Of a DNA stretch of 64,000 bases, positions 8,602 through 17,946 are shown piece by piece. The stretch lies in contig NZ_CYSP01000003.1 of assembly GCF_001298735.1 (NCBI RefSeq), forward strand, positions 186,001-250,000. The letters run 5' to 3'. Position 1 is the first letter of the stretch, and the number at the start of each line of letters is the position of its first letter. A program made the position numbers and the translations under genes. The notes below the pieces were generated by a model that worked only from the letters and a program-made list of their open reading frames with translations, made no database searches and was not told where the DNA came from. The DNA is from Propionispora sp. 2/2-37 (GTDB lineage Bacteria > Bacillota > Negativicutes > Propionisporales > Propionisporaceae).

Positions 8602-11600
8602 TCATTTTGCCAGTAACGACGCCTGCTCTTCCACCATTTTCAGATGAGTGTGTACGCCCTGGTGACTGACATCCATTGTCTGCGCCAGGGTTAAATGTTT
8701 TTTGGCCATATCCTCTTGTTCCAGGCCCAGGTATCCCAGCCCCAGCAAATAATGGCAGTGTATCTGATTCTTTTTAGTCAGGTCTTCATCAAAGATCAGA
8801 AAATCCGGCAAAGATACGGCAAAATAGTCAATCGCTACATTGTCATACAGATGCGCTTCGCCATAATTAATCAGTTTGTTAAACCGTCCCCTGGCCTGGT
8901 TGTTGTTCCCCAGCGCCAACAGGGACAATCCCTGATAAAAAACGGTTTCCGGCGGCTGATCGTTATAGAACATGGCGCTGGCAGGTTCATCCAGTCCCTG
9001 GGATGCCTGTTGAAAGCAGGCGTCAGCCCTGGCGGCATCCCCCATGGCCCGGTAAGCCAACCCCAGATAGTAATAAATATCGTTTTCCTGAGCTCCGGCC
9101 AGTTTGCCTTCCCCCAGGTTTTCGGTATACGCAAGCGCCTGCTCCAGGGACGTAACCGCTTCGGCAAATTCCTGCCGACGGATTTTATGTTTTGCTGTTT
9201 CCACATGGGAATACACATACTGACGGGTAACTTTGCCTTCCCCGCCCTCCCACGGGTGGAACTGCCTGGCAGCAAGAAGCTGCTGCGCTTTGGCAAAGTC
9301 GCCGGATAAATTGATCAGCGTAACATATTCAATATAAAGGTCGTCTCTTTGTTTGATCAGTTCCTGATGCTCCTGGTATAGAGTCAGCCTTTCCTGCCAG
9401 GGTTTGTTTATTTTTTTATACAGCTGGTCCAGCTCCAAAAACACCCGTGCGTCGCCGCTGTTAAGGGCAAAAGCCTTTTCCAGAGCTTTTTGCGCTCTGC
9501 CGGCATCGTGTCTTTTGTTATAGTAGGCCAGCGCCAGATTCCGGTGAACGGTGGCAAAAGACGGATCGATTTTCGCAGACTCTTCCCAGCAGGCAATCGC
9601 CTGAGCAGACTGTTTTTTATCATACCATAGATTTCCCAGGTAATAGGCCGCTTTAGCAGGCGCAGGCAGAGCTCTGCCTGCCGCCTGCAGTACGGCGATG
9701 TCCTCCAGACGATTAGGGAAACAATAGTCCGGCCTGGCCTCTTCGGCCAGCTTATAAAAATGTTCTGCCTGCGGGGATTTTAGCTGGGCATGATAGTATC
9801 CTAAATAGTAATATATCATGGGATGCATTTTGGACTCGGCACTTCCCTTGCGGAGAAACCACTCCAGCACCTGCACCGCTTCTTCAAAAAAGCCTGCCGC
9901 CGCGTAATCGGCCGCCAGGGCCAGATAGTTATGTTCCCCGTCCCGCATAATGGCCGTCAGCTTCTCGTCCATAGCTGCAGCTCTTGCTTCATCCCCGGCA
10001 CCGGCAGCCAGCAAATAGCGCTCATGATAGGTGCCAAAATCGAGCGGATCAATGTCGGTCGTTTCCCGTGCCAGCTTTTCTGCCGCCTCCCGGCGGTTCA
10101 AATTTCTTAAAACCGCCGTTTTCAGAAGGCGCGCCCGGCAGTTGTGGTAATTCCGGACAAGCGAACGTTCCAGATGCTCCAGCGCTGCCTGATAATCCCG
10201 GTTGATACAATCAAGCTGCGCCAGGGCATAGTAGCCGGAATCCTGCCATGCCGCATTCCACACAGACTTGTAAAAGGCCGCATACGCTTCTTTATATTTA
10301 CCCTGGTACTGCAAAGACAAACCTAAATTATAATAAGGCTCACCATCGTAAGGATTGGGATTGTGCCGCGTAGCCGTCTTAACAGCCGCCCGGAAGTATT
10401 TCTCGCTCTCCACGAACCAGCCCCGGCGTAACAGTAAGACGCCATAGGCATTATTAATCCGCAGGTCTTCCGGATCGCGCGACAATCCTTCCAGGTAATA
10501 CCGGTCCGGTTCATACGTGGCATGACGGTATTGTTCTAAATGCAAGCCGGCCAGGTATAAGGCTTCATTGGTCGGCAGTTCTTTGGGATCTGCCGGTATG
10601 GCTCGGGCCGGAGCCGGAGGAGGCTGCAAGCTTTCCCGCTCCGGGCGATAAACAATCAGTTCCGTAGCATCGCTTGCCGTCACGCGCAGCCGCAAGTCCG
10701 CTTTCTCTTCCCCCGCCAGCTTGACCACCGCTGTATAAGCCTGTTCAGGTGACAAATCGGTCCGGCAGGACAAATAGATCTTCTCTCCCGCCAGTTCAAT
10801 CAGCGTATCCGGATAACAGGCAGTGGCATACACTCCCACATAGGCTTTTCCCTTTTTCACCTCCAGGCTGACTGCCGCCCGGATATTGGCATTTTTGACG
10901 ACACCAATGTCTTTATAGGGCATAAAATATTGCTTAAAAGTTTTTTCCTCGTTAGGCTGCAGCCAGCTGAAATCGGGCTGATTGTCGGTAAACATCCCGG
11001 TCATCAATTCCACATAAGGCCCGTCCGCATCCGTCAGGTTACGGTCCCACGCTTTGCCAAAATCACCACAGCCCCAGGTCCACTGCTTCTTGCCGGGCGA
11101 AATATGATGATTAGCGACATGCAAAATACCCGCTTTCACCGAATGGTCATAACCGCCGATAAAGTCATAGTCCGAATGCTGCGCCATATAGGAAGTAGGC
11201 ACCGGGATATTTTTATACCAGGAGATATCCACCCCGGCCGAGTAATCCATTTTATAATAGACACCGGTAGCAACCGGGAATTTGGAAACATCCCGTTTCC
11301 CATGATCAAAGACGGCATGCACATCCGGCGGAAAAACCGACTGAGTATGATCATTGACCGCCACTGCCGGATTGGCCCACCAGAGAAAGGTCTGCGGCTG
11401 TGCCGTACGGTTATAAAGCTGGCCGGTAATTTCCAGAAACGCTTTGCCGGGATAGAGGGTAAATCCGGCCATGCCTTTGGTGCCATATATCCTGTCGATT
11501 TCACTGACCCACAGCGTTTTGCTGCCGTCATTGTTTTCCCGGATCTCATACTCTACCGGTCCGAATGTATTCGGCCGGTGATGCTGCGGCCAGTTGAACT

Positions 11601-11955
11601 CAATACCGCCGGATATCCAGGGCCCGGCAAGCCCCACCAAGGCCGGTTTAATCACATGGTTGTAATAGACAAAATCATAATGATTGGTTTTATCCAGCGC
11701 TCTTTGTATCCTGCCTCCCAGTTCCGGTAACACCATGATCTGCAAATACTGATTCTCGAGAAAAACAGCCTTGTATTTCTTATTGGTGATATCGTCATAT
11801 ATTTTGTCAATTACCGGATAAGGATACACTTTTCCCGAACTGCCCTGGTACACTCTTTTTTCTAAAAACATCGGATTCTTATCCGGTTTGCCCACCGGAT
11901 ATGTAGGAATGTCCACCCATTCCTCCCATATCGCTACGTTGTAGTCCTCTTGCAT
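8602..11955 (-). CDS. DUF5107 domain protein with C-terminal TPR array
   Basis: 1117 residues. The N-terminal 400 or so form a DUF5107 region of the galactose-mutarotase-like beta-sandwich superfamily (LPELGGRIQRALDKTN, GIEFNWPQHHRPNTFGPVEY). The remaining 700 are helical tetratricopeptide repeats, clear from units such as PYYNLGLSLQYQGKYKEAY and VHRNLALAYYNKRHDAGRAQ. There is no signal peptide, so it is probably cytoplasmic. The family is known from sugar-utilisation loci but its reaction is not established; binding or epimerising a sugar is an inference. An in-frame TTG at 11976 lies upstream of GGGAGGTG, so the ATG at 11955, seven bases after that site, is taken as the start. It is divergent from an AraC regulator that may control it. 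Confidence 0.88.
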   Translation of the reverse strand: MQEDYNVAIWEEWVDIPTYPVGKPDKNPMFLEKRVYQGSSGKVYPYPVIDKIYDDITNKKYKAVFLENQYLQIMVLPELGGRIQRALDKTNHYDFVYYNHVIKPALVGLAGPWISGGIEFNWPQHHRPNTFGPVEYEIRENNDGSKTLWVSEIDRIYGTKGMAGFTLYPGKAFLEITGQLYNRTAQPQTFLWWANPAVAVNDHTQSVFPPDVHAVFDHGKRDVSKFPVATGVYYKMDYSAGVDISWYKNIPVPTSYMAQHSDYDFIGGYDHSVKAGILHVANHHISPGKKQWTWGCGDFGKAWDRNLTDADGPYVELMTGMFTDNQPDFSWLQPNEEKTFKQYFMPYKDIGVVKNANIRAAVSLEVKKGKAYVGVYATACYPDTLIELAGEKIYLSCRTDLSPEQAYTAVVKLAGEEKADLRLRVTASDATELIVYRPERESLQPPPAPARAIPADPKELPTNEALYLAGLHLEQYRHATYEPDRYYLEGLSRDPEDLRINNAYGVLLLRRGWFVESEKYFRAAVKTATRHNPNPYDGEPYYNLGLSLQYQGKYKEAYAAFYKSVWNAAWQDSGYYALAQLDCINRDYQAALEHLERSLVRNYHNCRARLLKTAVLRNLNRREAAEKLARETTDIDPLDFGTYHERYLLAAGAGDEARAAAMDEKLTAIMRDGEHNYLALAADYAAAGFFEEAVQVLEWFLRKGSAESKMHPMIYYYLGYYHAQLKSPQAEHFYKLAEEARPDYCFPNRLEDIAVLQAAGRALPAPAKAAYYLGNLWYDKKQSAQAIACWEESAKIDPSFATVHRNLALAYYNKRHDAGRAQKALEKAFALNSGDARVFLELDQLYKKINKPWQERLTLYQEHQELIKQRDDLYIEYVTLINLSGDFAKAQQLLAARQFHPWEGGEGKVTRQYVYSHVETAKHKIRRQEFAEAVTSLEQALAYTENLGEGKLAGAQENDIYYYLGLAYRAMGDAARADACFQQASQGLDEPASAMFYNDQPPETVFYQGLSLLALGNNNQARGRFNKLINYGEAHLYDNVAIDYFAVSLPDFLIFDEDLTKKNQIHCHYLLGLGYLGLEQEDMAKKHLTLAQTMDVSHQGVHTHLKMVEEQASLLAK

Positions 11956-12200
11956 GATCGCACCTCCCGCACCCAATCATTTTGTTATTTTGCTTTTATT
12001 ATAGATGCATAAGTTTCAACAATCACTACTAATAATTGCTCACTAATTTATAAATATTGCCTTTATTATTTTTTCTTTTCCTGCCAAACAGACAGCATAA
12101 ATTCATTCAATTCACCGCTGATTTATCGTATAATAGTGTCAGATTATAATGGGTCATCTTAACAGTCATCACTGCCCAACTACCGGGAAGGGAGATAACC

Positions 12201-13046
12201 ATGCACGTCAATGAAAAAGGAGTCCTAAGCCATTCCCAAGCCTACTTTTACACTCCCAGCCAGTTAGCAAAATCCATTCTTTTTTATGTAATTTGTGCCG
12301 GACACTTTTATTGCGACAACAATTATCATGTAAAACGAACCTCCTATAACAGCTTTTTGCTCATGTATATCCGTGCCGGCGAGGGAACGGTCTGCTTCGA
12401 TGATAAAGTAGTAACCGCCAAAGCCGGTGACATCGTGCTGCTGAACTGCTACCGCCCGCACGAATACAGCACCGGAGGCTGGGAAACCGTATGGTGCCAC
12501 GTCGACGGCAATATCTGCACCGAATATTTTAATCTGATCTACAACCGCTCCGGCTGCGTCCTGCCGTTACACGGCACTCCTTTGATTCCCGACTGTCTGA
12601 ATAATATTCTTAAAACGCTGCAAAGCGGACAAGTATTAAACGAACATCTTGTTTCCTGCCATATACAGCGAATGCTGGCCGAAATCTACGGCATAGCCGC
12701 CCAATATCTCACCGACGGCACCGATCAGGCTCATCCGATGCTCAAAGCCATTACGTATATCAAGGCGAACTACGCTTCGAAAATTTCACTGCATGATTTA
12801 GCCGATCATCTTTGCATGAGCGTATATTACTTCAGCCGGGTTTTTAAAAAAACCACCGGCTATTCGCCTTACGAATATGTCACCATGGTCCGGCTGAATC
12901 GCGCCAAGGATCTCTTAAAAACCACCAATTTATCCGTCAAGGAAATTGCTTTTGCCATCGGCTTCAACAGCGAGGCAAATTTTATCACTTGCTTCAAGCA
13001 GCACACCAAAAACACACCGACCGAATTCCGCAAAGTTCCTTTTTAA
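12201..13046 (+). CDS. AraC-family transcriptional regulator
   Basis: 281 residues: an N-terminal cupin-like sensor domain (about 30-150, including AGEGTVCFDDKVVTAKAGDI) and a C-terminal pair of helix-turn-helix motifs (about 185-281: LHDLADHLCMSVYYFSRVFK, then VKEIAFAIGFNSEANFITCF ending NTPTEFRK). This is the architecture of sugar-responsive AraC activators. It sits between two mutarotase-fold genes: one divergent (8602-11955), the other convergent with only 8 bases between the stop codons. The likely targets are these genes and perhaps the ABC importer beyond. GGGAGATAACC precedes the ATG. The ligand is unknown. Confidence 0.92.
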   Translation: MHVNEKGVLSHSQAYFYTPSQLAKSILFYVICAGHFYCDNNYHVKRTSYNSFLLMYIRAGEGTVCFDDKVVTAKAGDIVLLNCYRPHEYSTGGWETVWCHVDGNICTEYFNLIYNRSGCVLPLHGTPLIPDCLNNILKTLQSGQVLNEHLVSCHIQRMLAEIYGIAAQYLTDGTDQAHPMLKAITYIKANYASKISLHDLADHLCMSVYYFSRVFKKTTGYSPYEYVTMVRLNRAKDLLKTTNLSVKEIAFAIGFNSEANFITCFKQHTKNTPTEFRKVPF

Positions 13047-13054
13047 CGGCTATT

Positions 13055-13987
13055 TCAGTCCAGTTCCATGGCAATAGCAAACGATAACGTCTCTGCCGGA
13101 GCCAGACGGTACAAGGCGTTATTTTTTTCAGCAATAGCAATGGCGTCATAGTAGCCGTTGGCCGGTTCCAGCGCACAATTATAATCGCCGCGAAAGCCTC
13201 CCTCGGTTACCCAGAAACCGACATAAGGAAGCTTTTCTTTATCAAAACTAACCCGGTACCGTACCTTCTGCGTCGGGTAATAAACGCCGCAGTGCCCCTC
13301 CTGCACCGGTCCATAACAATAGTACTTTTTCGTGCTGCCGCTGACGGCAGGCAAAACCCGGTCGAGCCGGTACTCCCTGCCGTCTTTACCTTGCGTGAAC
13401 GGATAGGAATGGATTTGCCCGGCGCTCCCCAGTATCTCACTGTCCTGAACGTTCAGCACCTTTTGGGTTCCTGGCGGAAACTCGATCTCCATATCTTCTT
13501 CGCAGCGCAGCAAACAATGCATGGCCCAAATACACGGGAATGCTGCATCCCCCGTATTGGTAATGGCATAGCGCACCAGTAATGTTTTTTCTTGCAAAAC
13601 CAATTGTTTCTGATACCGGTAAGGAAAGACCGGGCTTTGGAAGGTCAGCCTTACCCGATCGCCGCTTTCTATTGAATAAGAAAACTCCGCCGTCCATATT
13701 TCTCCATGATCAGGATACTCTAGTTCCCGGTTTCCTACCAGCACACGGCCGCTGTCAATGGAAGGAAAGGCATCATCAAACCCGGCGGCGTCATATTCGA
13801 CAAAGGCAGCGTACCTTCCGGGCTTCCGGTAGGTATTTTCCTTATGTTGAAAAAGAAGTTCAAACTGCTTATCCTTTTTATACATGGATGCCACTTTGCC
13901 GCCCAGTTCGGGTATGACTACAATCCGCAGCCATTCGTTTTCCAGTTGGAGTGCGTTCATATGTTTAAACCGTATTTTTTCTATCAT
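13055..13987 (-). CDS. mutarotase-fold (DUF5107/aldose-epimerase-like) protein
   Basis: 310 residues, a single beta-sandwich domain. The segment WLRIVVIPELGGKVASMYKK matches the equivalent part of the large DUF5107 protein (LQIMVLPELGGRIQ), so the two share a fold. The C-terminal part (VGFWVTEGGFRGDYNCALEP) resembles galactose-mutarotase-like proteins, with the acidic E in CALEP where such proteins often carry a catalytic glutamate. It is cytoplasmic, with no signal peptide. It lies just downstream of the ABC-transporter operon on the same strand but past a terminator. A role in handling the imported sugar is likely but unproven. Confidence 0.8.
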   Translation of the reverse strand: MIEKIRFKHMNALQLENEWLRIVVIPELGGKVASMYKKDKQFELLFQHKENTYRKPGRYAAFVEYDAAGFDDAFPSIDSGRVLVGNRELEYPDHGEIWTAEFSYSIESGDRVRLTFQSPVFPYRYQKQLVLQEKTLLVRYAITNTGDAAFPCIWAMHCLLRCEEDMEIEFPPGTQKVLNVQDSEILGSAGQIHSYPFTQGKDGREYRLDRVLPAVSGSTKKYYCYGPVQEGHCGVYYPTQKVRYRVSFDKEKLPYVGFWVTEGGFRGDYNCALEPANGYYDAIAIAEKNNALYRLAPAETLSFAIAMELD

Positions 13988-14022
13988 AACTTAAGCCTCC
14001 GGTGTTTCCCTGCAAAGATCTT

Positions 14023-14060
14023 AAAAAAACCGGCGCCCGTTTAACTTGCGGGCGCCGGTT
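14023..14060 (-). terminator. terminator of the sugar ABC-transporter operon
   Basis: GC-rich 12-bp arms at 14028-14039 and 14049-14060, followed on the minus strand by TTTTTTT (14029-14023). It lies 24 bases after the stop of the binding-protein gene. Confidence 0.88.
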
Positions 14061-14083
14061 AATCCTACAAGCTTTTGCTGTGA

Positions 14084-15109
14084 CTATTCCGCATTTTTAC
14101 CCATAATCTGCTTATAGTTATCTTTTGTCACAATGGCTGCATCCACGGCTGTTTCCATCGGCATTTCCTCTTTTTTCAGTATGTAATTCATCAGCACTTT
14201 AACCGAAGTGCCGCCAACCGCATCGGAGGAGAAATAGGTAGCAGCCTTCATAGCCGAATACTCTTTTTTGAATTCATCTTTAGCCAGATAGCCGCCAAGA
14301 CCGATCACGCAAGAGCTTTTATCCAACCCGGCCTGCTCCAAAGCCCGGACCGCACCAACCGCCCCTTCTTCATTAGCGGTCATGACCATCCATTTCTTGA
14401 TTTCCGGATGAGCGGTAAAGATAGCGGCCGCCCCATTGAAGCCTTTATCCGTTTCCCCGTTGTAATCGGCTTTAAAAATCCGATCACTGCTAAAACCGGG
14501 CAGCAATTCTTTAAACTTCTCTTCTTCCCCCTGTGTTCTCGGCACGCAGCTTGATACCGTATCCATGGTCAGGATTAGCAGTCCGGCCTGATTGTCCTTG
14601 TCGAGTCCGTTGGTCTTTGCATAATTGGCCATCCATTCCCCGTTGACCTGACCAATCTTGTAAGCATTAATGCCCACCCATGGTGCCAGTTTCTTGCCAC
14701 TTTCATCCTGCAGCGCATCATCTGCCGCTACCACGGGAATACCGGCCTGTTTCAGTTTTTCCACCGTCACTTTGGAAAGCTTCTGATCCGGAATACAAGT
14801 GACTACCCCATCCACCTTCTGGGCTATTACATTATCAATAGCTTGCAAATACGTATCCGGATTCATTTTGGCATCAATGAACAGAAAATCGGAAGCTCCC
14901 ATTTCCTTGGCCGTTTTTTCCGCCGCTTTGCCTTCATCAATAAACCAGACCTGATCACCGGCTTTATAGATGCCGGCAATCACCGTCTTCTTGTTTTCCT
15001 CGCCGGCAGTACTTTTTCCCGGATCACTCGAGTTTGATCCGCACCCCCACAGCAGGGTACTCACCAGTAAAGTCCCCAGCAATACAGCCATCTGTTTTTT
15101 TAATTTCAT
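14084..15109 (-). CDS. sugar ABC transporter substrate-binding lipoprotein, AraF-like
   Basis: 341 residues with a lipoprotein signal: a hydrophobic stretch ending LLWGC, so it is anchored outside the cytoplasmic membrane. The mature part follows the periplasmic-binding-protein fold. Motifs such as VDGVVTCIPDQKLSK, PVVAADDALQDESGKK and IVTKDNYKQIM align by eye with the L-arabinose-binding protein AraF, which suggests a pentose such as arabinose or a related sugar. The GTG at 15118 overlaps the AGGGAG site, so the ATG at 15109 is used. It is the last gene of a three-gene ATPase-permease-binding-protein operon and is followed by a strong terminator. The exact ligand is uncertain. Confidence 0.9.
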   Translation of the reverse strand: MKLKKQMAVLLGTLLVSTLLWGCGSNSSDPGKSTAGEENKKTVIAGIYKAGDQVWFIDEGKAAEKTAKEMGASDFLFIDAKMNPDTYLQAIDNVIAQKVDGVVTCIPDQKLSKVTVEKLKQAGIPVVAADDALQDESGKKLAPWVGINAYKIGQVNGEWMANYAKTNGLDKDNQAGLLILTMDTVSSCVPRTQGEEEKFKELLPGFSSDRIFKADYNGETDKGFNGAAAIFTAHPEIKKWMVMTANEEGAVGAVRALEQAGLDKSSCVIGLGGYLAKDEFKKEYSAMKAATYFSSDAVGGTSVKVLMNYILKKEEMPMETAVDAAIVTKDNYKQIMGKNAE

Positions 15110-15204
15110 CCCGCCCACTCCCTCTCTGTATCGTATTCGTTCTTACGTTTCAAAGCTTTGCTATCTCCCCCTTCAAGCTCTGATTGCAAAAGGTCCATAA
15201 AGTT

Positions 15205-16227
15205 TCAGACTGAGGTTGTTTTAGCCGGCTGTTCCCTCTGATCCAAGAGCGCCATGCTTTGCTCCAGCAGCTTCTTTTCCCTGTTTTTCTTGCGCAGAAA
15301 GTCAAAGGCCAAGGCAATGAAGAGCAGCATGCCCCGGGCAACAAATTGCCAAAATACAGGAACATTCAGCATAATCAGTCCGGTGTTAAAACCTTGAAGG
15401 ATTAATACACCCAGTACAGTGCCAAATATGGTGCCGACACCGCCGGTAAAGGCCGTACCGCCAAGAACGGCAGCCGTAATGGCGTCAAACTCCAGTCCCA
15501 CACTGGCCGCAGGCTGTCCCGAGCTCATCCTGGCCCCCAGTATGACACCGCCAAGCGCCGACAGGGCTCCTGTCAGCATAAACAACACATTGGTAATCCC
15601 TTCCGGGTCCAGTCCTGCCAGCCGGGCCGCATCCTTGCTGCCGCCTACCACGTAGACACTTCGGCCGAACCGCGTTTTGGCCAGGATAATCCCAAATAAC
15701 AAAAAGGCAAGAATGAGGATGATGACCGGAACCGGCAAACCCAATACGCGCTCTCTGCCAAAGTCAATAAACGTACTATCCATGATATAGACCGGTTTTC
15801 CGTCACAAATAATATAGGCAAACCCCCGGAAAATCGACATGGTAGCCAACGTTGCAATAAAGGACTCCAGCTTGATCTTGTTGACGGCCCAGGCGTTAAT
15901 ATAGCCGACCAGTATTCCCGAGCCAATGACCAACAACAGCATGGGGAAAAACCCAAGCCCCTTCTGCATCAATACGGCCGCCAGCACACTGGCAAACGCC
16001 GCAACCGAGCCGGTGGATAAATCACATAAACCGGCAATAATCAGATATGTTTCCCCGATGGCTACCAGTCCTGGCAGCGACGCGGCAACCAGAATATTGA
16101 TCAGATTGGCGCTGCTGAGATAATTGCTGTTAAAAGAAGAAAATATAATGACAAGAGCCACCAAAGCAACAATCAGGCCCAGTTTGTCTGTTTCTATCTT
16201 TTGCGTAATACTGCCCGGTTTAAGCAT
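15205..16227 (-). CDS. sugar ABC transporter permease (RbsC/AraH family)
   Basis: 341 residues with about eight to ten hydrophobic segments (LGLIVALVALVIIFSSF, LLLVIGSGILVGYINAWAV and others), the usual size of the pentose-type permease. The family signatures GAITAAVLGGTAFTGG-like (FDAITAAVLGGTAFTGGVGT) and GVLILQGFNTGLIM are present. The ATG at 16227 overlaps the end of the ATPase gene by eight bases and has GGGGGAG seven bases upstream, so translational coupling is likely; the longer frame starting at 16257 lacks such a site. It forms the membrane channel for the AraF-like binding protein encoded next. Confidence 0.94.
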   Translation of the reverse strand: MLKPGSITQKIETDKLGLIVALVALVIIFSSFNSNYLSSANLINILVAASLPGLVAIGETYLIIAGLCDLSTGSVAAFASVLAAVLMQKGLGFFPMLLLVIGSGILVGYINAWAVNKIKLESFIATLATMSIFRGFAYIICDGKPVYIMDSTFIDFGRERVLGLPVPVIILILAFLLFGIILAKTRFGRSVYVVGGSKDAARLAGLDPEGITNVLFMLTGALSALGGVILGARMSSGQPAASVGLEFDAITAAVLGGTAFTGGVGTIFGTVLGVLILQGFNTGLIMLNVPVFWQFVARGMLLFIALAFDFLRKKNREKKLLEQSMALLDQREQPAKTTSV

Positions 16228-17731
16228 ACTGTTTCTCCCCCTCGTCCAGCATGGCATAGGCCAGAAGCTTGTCTTCCGCTGCCTCTTCCCGGCTCACTTC
16301 TCCCGTGATCCTGCCGTTTTTCATGATAATAATCCGGTCGCTAAGGCCGATAATTTCCGGCAGTTCCGAAGAAATCAATAAAACCCCTACCCCCTGCCGG
16401 GCAATATCACAGATCAATTTATAAAATTCCGATTTGGCGCCCACATCGATTCCCTTAGTCGGCTCATCCAAAATCAGGACCTTAGGTTCGGTGATCAGCC
16501 AGCGGGCTAAAATGACTTTTTGTTGATTCCCTCCGCTCAATTCAACGATTTTCTTTCCTGGATTCGGTGTTTTTATATTCAGCTTTTTGATGGTTTCCGC
16601 AATAATGGCTTCTTCCCGCTCCTCCTGAATCAGATGAAAGGCATTTAAGATGTTGCCTAAAATGGAGATGCTGATGTTTTCTCCTACCGTCATATTCGGC
16701 AGAATCCCCTGTGTTTTCCGGTCTTCAGGCACCATAACAATCCCCTGTTGAATCGCTTCTCCAGGGGACTGATTAAGAACGGGCCTACCGCTGAGCAGCA
16801 CTTCACCCGCTTTTCGTTTATCGGCTCCGATAATGGCTCGCATCACTTCGGTCCGCCCGGCACCGACCAGACCGGAAAAGCCCAGTATTTCTCCTTTATA
16901 CAGGCGAAAGGATATCTGATTCACCCGGTCGGAACACAGATTCTTTACTTCCAGCAATACCTCTCCTATCGCCGCATTACGGTTAAGCTCCTTAAACACA
17001 TCGCCCAGATCACGGCCCACCATCATCCGGATCATGTCTTGCTCGCTTATCTCTTGCTGCCGAACGAGCTTTACAAAGCGTCCGTCCTTAAAGATGGCTA
17101 CTTTATCGGCAATCTGGCGCAATTCCTTCATCCGGTGGGACACATAAATAATGATTTTCCCTTCACGTTTCAACTTCTCAATGATTTTAAATAAAATATC
17201 GATTTCGCTATCACACAAGCTGGCCGTAGGCTCGTCAAAGGCTATTACCTTTAATTCACGGCTATAGGCTTTCATAATTTCAACCATCTGCTGATGGGCA
17301 ACACCGAGTTCTTTTACTTTTTTCCCCGGATCAATCGGCAGGCCAAATTCATCAATAATTTTTTGAGCGGCTTGGTTAAGACGCTTCGTGTCGACCAAAC
17401 CGAATTTCCCTACCGGCAGCCGTCCGACAAATATGTTTTCGGCAACACTTACCTCCATTAAGATTTGTCTTTCCTGATAGATCACGCTGATTCCGGCTTC
17501 GATGGCCTCCTTGGGATTGAAGAAATGCCTGGTCTCACCGTTCAACAGGTATTGCCCGGAAGTCGGCTGATAATCTCCGTTCAATACCTTAAGCAAGGTG
17601 GATTTACCGGCTCCATTTTCGCCGAGAAAGGCCAACACTTCACCGCCTTCTGCTGTAAAACTAACGTCATCCAGTGCTTTGACTCCGGGAAAGTATTTGG
17701 TAATGGATTTAAATTCTAAAACGTTTTTCAT
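16220..17731 (-). CDS. sugar ABC transporter ATP-binding protein, two ABC domains
   Basis: 503 residues with two tandem nucleotide-binding domains, as in RbsA, AraG and MglA. The first has the Walker A GENGAGKST (near residue 35) and FDEPTAS Walker B. The second has a degenerate P-loop (SGLVGAGRTEV) but a full signature LSGGNQQKVILARW and LDEPTKGIDVG, the pattern normal for this family. The ATG at 17731 follows GAGGAGG; an upstream in-frame start at 17755 precedes that site and is rejected. It is the first gene of the importer operon. The 215 bases upstream, shared with the divergent gene at 17947, must hold its promoter; no obvious operator was recognised. Confidence 0.95.
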   Translation of the reverse strand: MKNVLEFKSITKYFPGVKALDDVSFTAEGGEVLAFLGENGAGKSTLLKVLNGDYQPTSGQYLLNGETRHFFNPKEAIEAGISVIYQERQILMEVSVAENIFVGRLPVGKFGLVDTKRLNQAAQKIIDEFGLPIDPGKKVKELGVAHQQMVEIMKAYSRELKVIAFDEPTASLCDSEIDILFKIIEKLKREGKIIIYVSHRMKELRQIADKVAIFKDGRFVKLVRQQEISEQDMIRMMVGRDLGDVFKELNRNAAIGEVLLEVKNLCSDRVNQISFRLYKGEILGFSGLVGAGRTEVMRAIIGADKRKAGEVLLSGRPVLNQSPGEAIQQGIVMVPEDRKTQGILPNMTVGENISISILGNILNAFHLIQEEREEAIIAETIKKLNIKTPNPGKKIVELSGGNQQKVILARWLITEPKVLILDEPTKGIDVGAKSEFYKLICDIARQGVGVLLISSELPEIIGLSDRIIIMKNGRITGEVSREEAAEDKLLAYAMLDEGEKQYA

Positions 17732-17946
17732 CCCCGACCTCCTCGAATTCCCCATAGCAATTGTTATAATATTCTAACTTATTTTTATTATAGGATTATT
17801 TTCTCTGGTTTACATTACGAATCCTTGCCTACTTATTTATAAATCTTGTCATTACGCAAAGTCCGCAAATACTTTTTTTCCCACACATGAAAGGGAAAAT
17901 TCGCGCCAAACTAATGAATAGATAAAATTCTAAGGGGGAGAACTGC

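Noticed and set aside
10930-11730. 266-codon open frame opposite the DUF5107/TPR gene
   Set aside because: Long but antisense to a clear protein-coding frame; its translation is rich in isolated Arg, His and Ile with no domain pattern and no ribosome binding site.
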